From CAVAWX01 sp963642995 (lineage in GTDB: Bacteria; Actinomycetota; Coriobacteriia; Coriobacteriales; QAMH01), in contig CAVIIZ010000030.1 in the NCBI GenBank assembly GCA_963642995.1, positions 1-15,897 on the forward strand: DNA of 15,897 bases. The letters are read 5' to 3'. Of the stretch, positions 6,903-12,875 are shown in pieces. The translations under genes and the position numbers were made by a program. Positions within the stretch are counted from its first letter, which is position 1. Every line of letters begins with the position of its first letter. The notes beneath the pieces are model-generated. The model searched no databases and was not told the DNA's origin. It worked only from the letters and a program-made list of their open reading frames with translations.

Positions 6903-8330
6903 CTACTCGTTGCTGTCGCTTGCGATGTCGTCGATGTCCATGCCCTTCGCGCCCTTCGGCAGCAAGAACGTGGCCAAAAAGCCGATGAACATGGGGATGG
7001 CCAGAATCGCGATCAGCGGGGTGAACGCCCAGCCCGCAGCCTTCAGGCCACCGAGCACGATCGGCGAGAGGATACCGGCAGACTTGCCCAAAGCGACGAT
7101 GGTCGCCACGCCGGAGTTCCTGAACTCGGTCGGATAAGACTCCGACATCATGGGCTGCGCCGCCGTGATGCCGTAGTTCAGGGCAAAGCCCATGAACACG
7201 AAGGCGATCAGGTACGGCCAGAAGCTCGTCTCCGCCGGCAGCATGACCACTGCCGCCGTGATGAGGCACATCGCTGTGGCGAAGATGTAGCCGAACGCCA
7301 GGTTGCGCCGGCGCCCGATTGCCTCGGACACATAACCCGTGCTGCAGTTCGCGACGACGGAGGCCGCGTTTTGCGCCATGGCCAGCATGTAGGAAGCCGT
7401 GACGGCGCCGCCGGTGGCCTCGAGCATGAGCGAGGGCAGCCATGCGTTCACGCCGTAGATGCTGAAGTTGCCCGCGAAGTAGATGACCACGAGGGCGATC
7501 GTCGTCTTGAGGTACTTGCCCTTCCAGACCTCGGCGGGGCTTGCCTTCTCCGAGACGGGCGGCACGATGATGTTCTCGGGCTTCAAGTCGAACGGCATCG
7601 GCTTGCCCGCGCGCTTTTGGATGCGCTCGAGCGTCTTGATGGCGCCCTCTTTATTGCCCTTGACCGACATCCAGTGCGCGGACTCGGGAGTGAACGTCCC
7701 GAATATGAACGCGTAGATGACGGGGAACGCGCCGATCGCGTAGCAGACGTGCCAAGTCGTCACCTGGACGATGACGGTGCCGATGATGGCGGCCAAAACC
7801 CAGCCGACGATCATCCACGCCATGCCGAAGGTGATGAAGAAGGAACGCTGCTTCGTCGGGGTGAACTCGGTGAACAACGTCGTGACGATCGGGGTGCACA
7901 CGCCCAGGAACAGACCCGCGATGACGCGGAAGACCGCGAAGGTCTCGTAGGTGGGCGCGAAGATGCACGGGATGGTGAACAGGCCATAGAGGAACGTGCC
8001 GGCCGTGAGAACCTTCTTGCGGCCGAGACGGTCGGAAAGCGGTCCTGCGAAAAACGATCCGACGACGATGCCGATGGTCGACCACGACGACAAAGCGCCC
8101 TTCAGCGCGGCGGTCGCGGCATTTTGGGCCGCCACGTCCCCGCCGAAATTGGCCAGCGGGAAGAAGTCGTTCATGATCTGCGTGTTCGTGTACGAGATAA
8201 TCATGTAGTCGTAGCCGTCGAACATCATGGCTATGCCGACCAAGAAGAAAATCGAGATGGTGAATTTGCTGACCCCGAGCGAGTCGATCGCTTGGGAGAT
8301 AGTAAATTTACCGTTGCTTGCTTCTGCCAT
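6903..8330 (-). CDS. MFS carrier, aromatic-acid:H+ symporter-like
   Basis: 475 residues with about 12 membrane segments. The first helix ends in DGYDYMIISY (38-47); the DG(Y/F)D motif is typical of aromatic acid symporters such as PcaK and related carriers. Loop 2-3 carries the MFS motif GPLSDRLGRKK (96-106), the central loop begins PESAHWM, and ESYPTEFRNSG lies before helix 11. AGGAGGGGG sits 3-4 nt before the ATG, a very strong ribosome binding site. It is the last gene of the molybdoenzyme cluster, following the second zinc-ribbon gene by ~195 nt, and ends at a terminator. Import of the enzyme's organic substrate, or export of its product, is the likely job. The substrate is not determined. 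Confidence 0.88.
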   Translation of the reverse strand: MAEASNGKFTISQAIDSLGVSKFTISIFFLVGIAMMFDGYDYMIISYTNTQIMNDFFPLANFGGDVAAQNAATAALKGALSSWSTIGIVVGSFFAGPLSDRLGRKKVLTAGTFLYGLFTIPCIFAPTYETFAVFRVIAGLFLGVCTPIVTTLFTEFTPTKQRSFFITFGMAWMIVGWVLAAIIGTVIVQVTTWHVCYAIGAFPVIYAFIFGTFTPESAHWMSVKGNKEGAIKTLERIQKRAGKPMPFDLKPENIIVPPVSEKASPAEVWKGKYLKTTIALVVIYFAGNFSIYGVNAWLPSLMLEATGGAVTASYMLAMAQNAASVVANCSTGYVSEAIGRRRNLAFGYIFATAMCLITAAVVMLPAETSFWPYLIAFVFMGFALNYGITAAQPMMSESYPTEFRNSGVATIVALGKSAGILSPIVLGGLKAAGWAFTPLIAILAIPMFIGFLATFLLPKGAKGMDIDDIASDSNE

Positions 8331-8525
8331 AACCCCCTCCTTAGGTGAGGAAATGCAAAGTCAAAACCGGATGAACTGGCGGGCAGCTGGTCTGGAGATA
8401 CGCAGACCCGGCGGCTTTGGACGAAGCCACGGGAGATATCCCCGCTGCCCTAAACGGGGAAGCGGCCGGAAGAAGGCAGTTTCTCTCGCCATGTCCTCCG
8501 ACCGCTTCACCAGCGCTACAAGCGC
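8331..8525 (-). promoter_or_regulatory. Leader region upstream of the MFS gene, with hairpins
   Basis: No gene is seen. On the minus strand it contains: GCGCT-tgt-AGCGC just after the zinc-ribbon stop; an interrupted stem of CCGCT/AGCGG plus CCC/GGG around 8440-8465; and an inverted repeat GGTCTG/CAGACC (8389-8394 and 8403-8408). None has a T-tract. They may tune transcript stability between the small gene and the carrier. No good promoter was found, so readthrough from upstream is assumed. Confidence 0.35.
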
Positions 8526-8735
8526 CTACTGGAACTTCTTGTCCTGGTTGCGACGCTCGGACTCGTCGATGGGCTTATAAGTCGCGCCGGCGATATCGTC
8601 GGTGATGACCTTGGCCGCACCGCAGCTCTTGCACGTGGCCGCATCGGCCGCGTTGAACGTGTTGCACTCAGGGCACTTCCAAAGGATGTTGCCGATTGGG
8701 GGCGGACGGAAACCGCCTTTCATTTGCTGAGACAT
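8526..8735 (-). CDS. Small soluble zinc-ribbon protein in the molybdoenzyme cluster
   Basis: 69 residues with AGGAGG 5-6 nt before the ATG. After MSQQMKGGFRPPPIGNILWK comes the ribbon C21-P-E-C24 ... C35-K-S-C38 (CxxC-x10-CxxC), then a polar tail. The FRPP stretch and KCPxCxxFNxAxxxxCKxCG are shared with the Gly-Ala-Pro protein at 11872-12165, so the two are paralogues. It lies between the ferredoxin and MFS genes in the same direction. Zinc or iron binding is inferred from the cysteines (it could be rubredoxin-like, though the spacing is shorter than in rubredoxin). A role in cofactor or Fe-S handling, or in electron transfer, is a guess. Confidence 0.82.
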   Translation of the reverse strand: MSQQMKGGFRPPPIGNILWKCPECNTFNAADAATCKSCGAAKVITDDIAGATYKPIDESERRNQDKKFQ

Positions 8736-8755
8736 GCTTTCCTCCTTTGTCTTAA

Positions 8756-8783
8756 TCCCCGCGGGCGGTATTGCCCGCGGGGA
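8756..8783 (-). terminator. Perfect GC-rich hairpin between the ferredoxin and zinc-ribbon genes
   Basis: CCCCGCGGGC (8757-8766) pairs with GCCCGCGGGG (8773-8782), with one more T-A pair outside and a 6-nt loop: an 11-bp perfect stem. On the minus strand it is followed by ATTAAG, not a T-run, so it is more likely a pausing, partial-termination or mRNA-stabilising element than a full terminator. It sits 33 nt after the ferredoxin stop and just before the zinc-ribbon ribosome binding site. Confidence 0.5.
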
Positions 8784-8815
8784 GTAAAGCCAGACATCTC
8801 AAAAGCGCGAAACTG

Positions 8816-9226
8816 CTAGAGCGTGAACATGACCATCTTTTTCTTGTCGCGTGCCTTTTGGGCAAGCTCCTCGATGGTGCCATAGTACATCACGCCGGAC
8901 TGGCAGTGATGCACGCAGTTCGGAAGGCGACCCTTCTCGACACGGTCTGCGCAACCGTCGCACAGGTCGGTGGGGATGGGCACATACGTCCACTCCCAAT
9001 CGCCCTTGATGTTCTTGACAGGGCCGTACTCGGCGCACTTGATGCCCCACTCGTTGGGAGCCAGGCCAAGGTGCATCTGGCAGGCGACCTCGCAAGAGTG
9101 GCACTCGGTGCAGTACTCGTAGTCGATCAGGAGACCGTGGGTGGCACCCTCGGCATTCGCGTCCTTGAAGTTCGCCCAGTATTCGATACCGTCGAACGTG
9201 CGGTTCATCTCTTCTGCTGTAGGCAT
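8816..9226 (-). CDS. Two-cluster 4Fe-4S subunit of the molybdoenzyme
   Basis: 136 residues. Two cluster motifs are present: C39-x2-C42-x2-C45-x3-C49 and C89-x2-C92-x11-C104-x3-C108, each with a classic ferredoxin pattern. DmsB/NrfC-type electron-transfer subunits usually carry four clusters in about 200 residues, so this is a short form. No signal peptide or membrane helix is seen. The ATG at 9226 is preferred over a GTG at 9232 because GAGGGGG lies 7 nt before it; it begins 2 nt after the stop of the catalytic subunit, indicating translational coupling. It should pass electrons to or from the molybdopterin subunit in the cytoplasm. The reductant is unknown. Confidence 0.9.
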   Translation of the reverse strand: MPTAEEMNRTFDGIEYWANFKDANAEGATHGLLIDYEYCTECHSCEVACQMHLGLAPNEWGIKCAEYGPVKNIKGDWEWTYVPIPTDLCDGCADRVEKGRLPNCVHHCQSGVMYYGTIEELAQKARDKKKMVMFTL

Positions 9227-9228
9227 AA

Positions 9229-11595
9229 TCACACCCCCTCGAACCTAGTAAAGTGGTAGCCCTTGAGCGGCTTGGTCGTGATCTCGGCTGCCATATCGCA
9301 GTCGTTCTCGGCCGTGACCTTGTAGCACTTGCACAAGGTGGACTTGTACGGAGCGCCGTAGTGCGTGGGCCCGTAGACGCCCATCGTCGTCAGGTTGTTG
9401 GCGTTGGAGTTGAACACACCGTACAGATGCGGCTCCGCAGCCTCCTCCTCGGGGAACCACCAGCCGTGACGTGCACGGACGAGGTTCGGCAGCAAGCCCG
9501 GGGCGATGTGCGCGACCTGCTTGCACTTGCCGCGCGGGTTCTCGAACCACACCCAGTCGCCCTCTTTGATGCCCTGCTCCTCGGCGATCTCGGGAGAGAC
9601 GTCGGCGATGGCCGTCGGATGGAACTGGCGCATATGCGGCAGCTGACGGTGCTCGGAGTGGAACAGGCCGATGTGACGATGGCCGGAGGTGTAGATGTAG
9701 GGGTACTCCTTGTAGAGCTCGGGAGTGCGGTAAGGCGACTCGTACGGCTCCATGTGATGAGGCAGAGGATCGAAGCCCCACACGTCGAACAGCGGCGAGT
9801 AGATCTCGAAGAAGCCGGTGGCGGTGACGAAGCCGGGGTTGCCGTCCTCGCGGAGCAGGCCCTTCTCGTACTTGCGGTACTGCTCGTTCCAATCCCACCA
9901 GTCATAGACCTTGTGGGTGAGCTCCTCGAAGGTGTAGTCGACGCCGTTGCCCTCGTCCTGGATCATCCACGTGAGGAAGTCCTCGGTCGTGGCGAACTGA
10001 TCGTAGAACTCGGGGTTGAAGCGCTTGCCCATGGCCATGACGAGCTCTTCGTCGGACTTGCACTCGTAGTAGCGGCCCGCGGACGCGGTGATGGTGCGCA
10101 GCGGCTGCCACCAGGAGCGGTAGGAATCGCGCTCGACGGACATGGCCATCGGGAGCACGCAGTCGGCGAACGCCACGGCGGTCGGGGTCAGGTAGTAGTC
10201 TGCGACGACCGTGTACTTGACCTTCTTCCACGCCTTGTAGACGCGCGGCGCGTCGCCTGCCATGTTGGCGATCGGGTTGGTCTGCTCGACCCAGATGAGC
10301 TGGGGACGATACGGAACACCCGTCTCCATGGCCTCGACCAGCAGGTCGGGCGGAATGAAGGGCGTGTAGCCCGCCTTGTGGATGGGCGACTGCTCGGTGC
10401 CGATGCGGCGGTCGAGCATCTCCTCGGAGATGAACTCGAGGCCTGCGCCGTACTTCTTGGAAGAGTTGTAGGCGTAGCGAACGAGCACGTTGCCGCCGGG
10501 GACGTCGAGGTTGCCGCAGATGGCGACCATGTCGTCGATGGCGTTGGAGGCCTCCATAGCGGAGATCTGCATGTCGATGGCAAGACCCCACTGGACGCCG
10601 GCCGGCTTGGCGTTGGCGTACATGCGAGCCGCATCGATGATGGGCTGCTCTTCGCACCAGCAAATCTCGGCGACCTTGTCGGTCGGGTACTCCTTGACGC
10701 GCTCGACCAGGGAATCGAAGCCGTAGGTCCACGCCTGGGTCCACTCGTGATCGTAGAGATCCTCGTTGATGATGACGTTGAGGAAGCCGAGGGCGAGGGC
10801 GCAGTCGGTGCCCGGACGGATCTGCAACCAGATATCGGCCTTGGAGGCCAGCCAGGTGAGAGCCGGGTCGACGACGATGAACTTGGTGCCCATGCGCATG
10901 AGGTCGATGAGCCAGTGCCCCATGAAGCCGTCGGGGTTGGAGGCCAGCGGCTGGTTTGCCCAGACGATGACGACCTCGGGCTTCACCCACTCCTCGTTGT
11001 TGTAGCGATCGGGGTGCAGCTGGGCGTTGTCGAGAATCCAGCAATCGCCTTCCTGCAAGAGGTTTGCAGTCATGCGGGGCTGGTAGCAAGAGTCGGCCGA
11101 GAGGAAGCCGAAGGACATGTTCGGGGAACCGAACGCGGTACGCAGCACCATGGCGCCCTGCCACATGGCGTTGCGGCCGGTGCCGGACAGGGCGACGACG
11201 CCCTCAGGCCCGATACCGCCGAACTCTTCTTTGATGATCTTGCAGACGTCCGCGAACGCCTCCTCGATGAAGTCGAGGGCCTCGTCCCACGTGACGCGCT
11301 TCCACTGGTTGGAGCCCTTGGGGCCGTCCAGAAGCATAGGCCACTTCAAGCGGTCGTGGTTGTAGATCTGCTCGACCATGTTCAGGCAGCGCAAGCACAG
11401 CCTGCCTTGGCTGTAGGCGAAGTTCGGATCGCCTTCAACCCTCTCCAGTTTGCCGTCTTTGACGTAGGTCAAGACGCCACAGCCGTTGTGGCAGCCAGGA
11501 CCGGTCCAGACGGAAGTTCGGGTCACTTCATAACCGTCTTCGTACCAACGCCAATTGTCAGTCTTGTACAAATCTTTGTTGTATTCGTTGATCAT
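9229..11595 (-). CDS. Molybdopterin oxidoreductase, acetylene hydratase / catechol dehydroxylase-like
   Basis: 788 residues, DMSO-reductase superfamily. The N-terminal Fe-S region has C35-x3-C39-x27-C67; the usual first Cys, three residues before C35, is G32. W103-D-E-A marks the domain start. SADSC170YQPR after GSPN is the likely metal-ligand region. ADIWLQIRPGTDCALALG (254-270) and LYDHEW follow, a segment very like acetylene hydratase as I recall it. The C-terminal domain runs from about 630 (EYPYIYTSGHR) and includes GDWVWFENPRGK. No Tat signal is present (starts MINEYNKDLYKTDNW), so it is cytoplasmic. GGGAGGGGAG precedes the ATG. It is coupled to the ferredoxin gene downstream. A reductive dehydroxylation, hydration or transhydroxylation of a small or aromatic molecule fits the clade; the exact substrate is unknown, and W could replace Mo. 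Confidence 0.88.
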   Translation of the reverse strand: MINEYNKDLYKTDNWRWYEDGYEVTRTSVWTGPGCHNGCGVLTYVKDGKLERVEGDPNFAYSQGRLCLRCLNMVEQIYNHDRLKWPMLLDGPKGSNQWKRVTWDEALDFIEEAFADVCKIIKEEFGGIGPEGVVALSGTGRNAMWQGAMVLRTAFGSPNMSFGFLSADSCYQPRMTANLLQEGDCWILDNAQLHPDRYNNEEWVKPEVVIVWANQPLASNPDGFMGHWLIDLMRMGTKFIVVDPALTWLASKADIWLQIRPGTDCALALGFLNVIINEDLYDHEWTQAWTYGFDSLVERVKEYPTDKVAEICWCEEQPIIDAARMYANAKPAGVQWGLAIDMQISAMEASNAIDDMVAICGNLDVPGGNVLVRYAYNSSKKYGAGLEFISEEMLDRRIGTEQSPIHKAGYTPFIPPDLLVEAMETGVPYRPQLIWVEQTNPIANMAGDAPRVYKAWKKVKYTVVADYYLTPTAVAFADCVLPMAMSVERDSYRSWWQPLRTITASAGRYYECKSDEELVMAMGKRFNPEFYDQFATTEDFLTWMIQDEGNGVDYTFEELTHKVYDWWDWNEQYRKYEKGLLREDGNPGFVTATGFFEIYSPLFDVWGFDPLPHHMEPYESPYRTPELYKEYPYIYTSGHRHIGLFHSEHRQLPHMRQFHPTAIADVSPEIAEEQGIKEGDWVWFENPRGKCKQVAHIAPGLLPNLVRARHGWWFPEEEAAEPHLYGVFNSNANNLTTMGVYGPTHYGAPYKSTLCKCYKVTAENDCDMAAEITTKPLKGYHFTRFEGV

Positions 11596-11807
11596 GAAAT
11601 CTCCCCTCCCTTTCTCTCTCTCGATACATACAGGACACGTACATGGTGCTATGTCTCATCCGGCAAAACCGCAAAGCCGCAACGAGGCTCCCTGAACGCC
11701 TCGTCTTCCCGCCGGTGAAAACCACGCAAGGGCCTCTCAACTCCCCTGCGCCGCTTCGCCGGCAAGGAAACGGCTCCGATGGCCGTGCCGGGTAAAACCA
11801 AAACCTG
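11596..11807 (-). promoter_or_regulatory. Long leader/promoter region of the molybdoenzyme gene
   Basis: Because a terminator lies just upstream (11808-11846), the molybdoenzyme operon should have its promoter here. A 7-bp stem ACGAGGC/GCCTCGT (11682-11688 with 11698-11704, 9-nt loop) is the clearest element. Around 11624-11655 lies an imperfect dyad, ACATA...TATGT. CCGGCAAGGAA occurs at 11759-11769 and again at 11824-11834, each followed shortly by CGGCTC. No -35/-10 pair stands out, which would fit an activator-dependent promoter. Confidence 0.4.
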
Positions 11808-11846
11808 AAAAGAGCCGCCGCGTCCGGCAAGGAAGTCGACGGCTCT
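11808..11846 (-). terminator. Terminator after the Gly-Ala-Pro zinc-ribbon gene
   Basis: On the minus strand AGAGCCGTCG (11837-11846) pairs with CGGCGGCTCT (11811-11820), a 10-bp stem including one G-U pair, followed directly by TTTTC. It begins 26 nt after the stop codon of the zinc-ribbon gene and separates that transcript from the molybdoenzyme operon. Confidence 0.6.
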
Positions 11847-11871
11847 GTTCCAACGAATCGTGGAGCAGCGC

Positions 11872-12165
11872 CTACGCGCCGGGCGCCTTCGGTGCGCCAG
11901 GAGCGCCGGGGGCACCAGGAGCTCCTGGAGCTCCGGGGGCTTTGCCAGGAGCGCCGGGGGCTCCGGGTGCGCCAGGAGCGCCAGGAGCGCCGGGGGCTCC
12001 GGGTGCGCCAGGAGCGCCGGGGGCGCCCATTCCGGCGCCGTCGCCGCCGCCTTCGGGCAAGTCCTCGCCGCATTGCTTGCACTTCGTGTTCTCGGCGGGG
12101 TTGAAAGCGCCGCAGTTCGGGCACTTTTTCATCATGTCGTCAAACGACGGTGGCCTGAAGCACAT
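11872..12165 (-). CDS. Zinc-ribbon protein with a collagen-like (Gly-Ala-Pro)n tail
   Basis: 97 residues; AAGGAG lies 6 nt before the ATG. Residues 1-35 carry FRPP and the ribbon C15-P-N-C18 ... C29-K-Q-C32, closely resembling the zinc-ribbon protein at 8526-8735. A Gly/Asp-rich joint leads to a tail (47-97) of 9 Gly-Ala-Pro triplets, then GKAP, 5 more triplets and KAPGA. Gly at every third residue with Pro in the third slot is collagen-like, but 14 triplets is short for a stable triple helix. No signal peptide is seen. It has its own promoter (12300-12328) and terminator. Function is unknown. The tail could trimerise or act as a flexible brush; the ribbon probably binds zinc. Confidence 0.8.
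   Translation of the reverse strand: MCFRPPSFDDMMKKCPNCGAFNPAENTKCKQCGEDLPEGGGDGAGMGAPGAPGAPGAPGAPGAPGAPGAPGAPGKAPGAPGAPGAPGAPGAPKAPGA
11890..12027 (-). repeat. 9-nt tandem repeat encoding Gly-Ala-Pro, with a 36-nt perfect duplication
   Basis: Fifteen near-identical 9-nt units, one altered by a 3-nt insertion, encode the tail. On the plus strand units 1-4 of the longer run (11947-11982) are repeated base for base at 11983-12018, in the order AGGAGCGCC, GGGGGCTCC, GGGTGCGCC, AGGAGCGCC. Identity at synonymous positions indicates recent duplication by slippage or unequal recombination, so tail length may vary between strains. Confidence 0.9.
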
Positions 12166-12299
12166 GTCTAACTCCTTACTCGTGTCAACTGTCTCGCTCG
12201 TACGTCTCTCGCGAGAAGCGGTTCCCGCACAGGCGGGTCGAAGAAGACCCTGTGGAGGGCCGCCTCGTTGCAGATCCGCTCAATCGCGATGCTTGGCAA
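12166..12299 (-). promoter_or_regulatory. Leader of the Gly-Ala-Pro zinc-ribbon gene
   Basis: About 128 nt would lie between the predicted transcription start (~12293) and the ATG. It contains a hairpin CCCGC-4 nt-GCGGG (12224-12237) and a perfect 10-nt palindrome TCTCGCGAGA (12207-12216). No small gene is seen in it. No known riboswitch was recognised. Confidence 0.35.
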
Positions 12300-12328
12300 T
12301 TTATACGGGCATCGGAAAGGAGCTTCAA
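12300..12328 (-). promoter_or_regulatory. Sigma-A-type promoter of the Gly-Ala-Pro zinc-ribbon gene
   Basis: On the minus strand TTGAAG (12323-12328) and TATAAA (12300-12305, 5 of 6) are spaced by exactly 17 nt. This is the best consensus promoter in the window. It lies 57 nt past the stop of the 12-cysteine gene, so the zinc-ribbon gene can be transcribed independently. Confidence 0.6.
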
Positions 12329-12333
12329 GCCGC

Positions 12334-12363
12334 GAGTATGAAAAGCGGATTAATTCGGACTAG
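12334..12363 (+). repeat. Left copy of an imperfect inverted repeat flanking the 12-cysteine gene
   Basis: Reads GAGTATGA, a short gap, then GATTAATTCGGACTAG on the plus strand. The minus-strand copy at 12849-12875 reads GAGTATGA, then GATGAAATCGAGTACTAG. With gaps, about 21 of 27 bases agree. The two copies point at each other across the gene at 12385-12738. Confidence 0.3.
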
Positions 12364-12384
12364 TTCACCATCGAAGTATGAGTA

Positions 12385-12738
12385 CTAGTTTGCTTCCGGT
12401 TGGTCTTGCGCGGCAAGAAACGGATAAGCCGAAAGCATTTCCCGCGAAAGGGAGGTGGTGCGCTCGCAGGGCATGTCGCCGTGCTCGTGCTTGGGCGAAG
12501 TCGACTTGCCGCACGGATAGGCGCACAGCTTGCCGCTGTAGTTGCAGCGCACGGGCCTCGGCACCACCAACTCCGCCATGTCGCGGCCGCACTTCTTGCA
12601 CGAGAGCTTCTCGCCGGCGATTATGCGGGGGCGCTCGAACAGGGTCGTCTCCCCGCAGTCGGGGCATTTACCCGCCTTCATGGGAGCAGGCTGGCACTTG
12701 CCGCACATGGGATTGCAGATCCAACATCCTCCGGCCAT
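12385..12738 (-). CDS. Cysteine-rich multi-zinc-ribbon protein (12 Cys)
   Basis: 117 residues with 12 cysteines: C5, C8, C12, C15, C25, C28, C47, C50, C65, C72, C76 and C91. They form CxxC pairs such as CWIC, CGKC, CPDC and CKKC; C25/C28 with C47/C50 look like one ribbon, the rest one or two further metal sites. SPKHEHGDMPC adds two His. The tail (93-117) is polar. The ATG at 12738 follows AAGGAAGGA; an upstream ATG at 12780 has a poor ribosome binding site. No signal peptide or membrane helix. It is the first gene of the minus block, divergent from the two-helix protein and LuxR regulator. No family recognised; metal binding is inferred. Confidence 0.78.
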   Translation of the reverse strand: MAGGCWICNPMCGKCQPAPMKAGKCPDCGETTLFERPRIIAGEKLSCKKCGRDMAELVVPRPVRCNYSGKLCAYPCGKSTSPKHEHGDMPCERTTSLSREMLSAYPFLAAQDQPEAN

Positions 12739-12822
12739 TGAGATTCCTTCCTTTCCCATCTCGAAACCATCCATGAACAATTAGCATGCCGCACGCACTG
12801 TAAATTCATACTCAGAAAACTG

Positions 12823-12846
12823 TTTCAAGCTTGATTTTCAACTTGA
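12823..12846. repeat. Tandem operator-like repeat TTTCAAGCTTGA / TTTCAACTTGA
   Basis: TTTCAAGCTTGA (12823-12834) and TTTCAACTTGA (12836-12846) start 13 bp apart and differ by one missing base. The first contains a perfect 10-bp palindrome, the kind of site bound by dimeric helix-turn-helix regulators. Its place in the divergent region makes it a candidate site for the adjacent LuxR protein. Confidence 0.4.
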
Positions 12847-12848
12847 CT

Positions 12849-12872
12849 CTAGTACTCGATTTCATCACTCAT
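12849..12872 (-). CDS. Possible 7-residue leader peptide (MSDEIEY)
   Basis: On the minus strand AGAAGGAGGA (12881-12890) is followed 9 nt later by ATG and six more codons to a TAG. The ribosome binding site is as good as those of the real genes, and the frame lies ~110 nt upstream of the 12-cysteine gene. It could be a regulatory leader peptide or the remnant of a lost gene start. It has no recognisable residue runs of an attenuator. Confidence 0.3.
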   Translation of the reverse strand: MSDEIEY

Positions 12873-12875
12873 ACT
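12849..12875 (-). repeat. Right copy of an imperfect inverted repeat flanking the 12-cysteine gene
   Basis: Minus-strand counterpart of the copy at 12334-12363 (shared GAGTATGA, GATxAAxTCG and ACTAG). It coincides with the short leader frame. No transposase is nearby and no target duplication was identified. Confidence 0.3.

Noticed and set aside
6690..8348. 552-codon plus-strand open frame opposite the MFS gene
   Set aside because: Antisense to a clear 12-helix transporter and extremely rich in Arg, Asp and His, with no recognisable protein character.
8526..8735. Rubredoxin
   Set aside because: The two CxxC pairs are only 10 residues apart and the aromatic core residues of rubredoxin are missing; a zinc ribbon fits better.
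9229..11595. Periplasmic (Tat-exported) DMSO reductase-like enzyme
   Set aside because: No twin-arginine signal or hydrophobic N-terminus is present, and no NrfD/DmsC-type membrane anchor is encoded nearby.
9253..11718. Very long plus-strand open frame (over 800 codons) opposite the molybdoenzyme gene
   Set aside because: It mirrors the molybdoenzyme codons in the opposite strand, has no ribosome binding site and low-quality composition (many Val, Gly, Asp, His). It results from high GC at third positions.
11890..12027. CRISPR-like array
   Set aside because: The regular repeats are 9-nt coding triplets with no spacers and no cas genes; they are a protein repeat.
11942..12388. Plus-strand frame that also encodes Gly-Ala-Pro repeats
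   Set aside because: The reverse complement of GGN-GCN-CCN repeats again reads as Gly-Ala-Pro, so this is an automatic mirror of the minus-strand gene. It lacks a ribosome binding site and runs over the promoter at 12300-12328.
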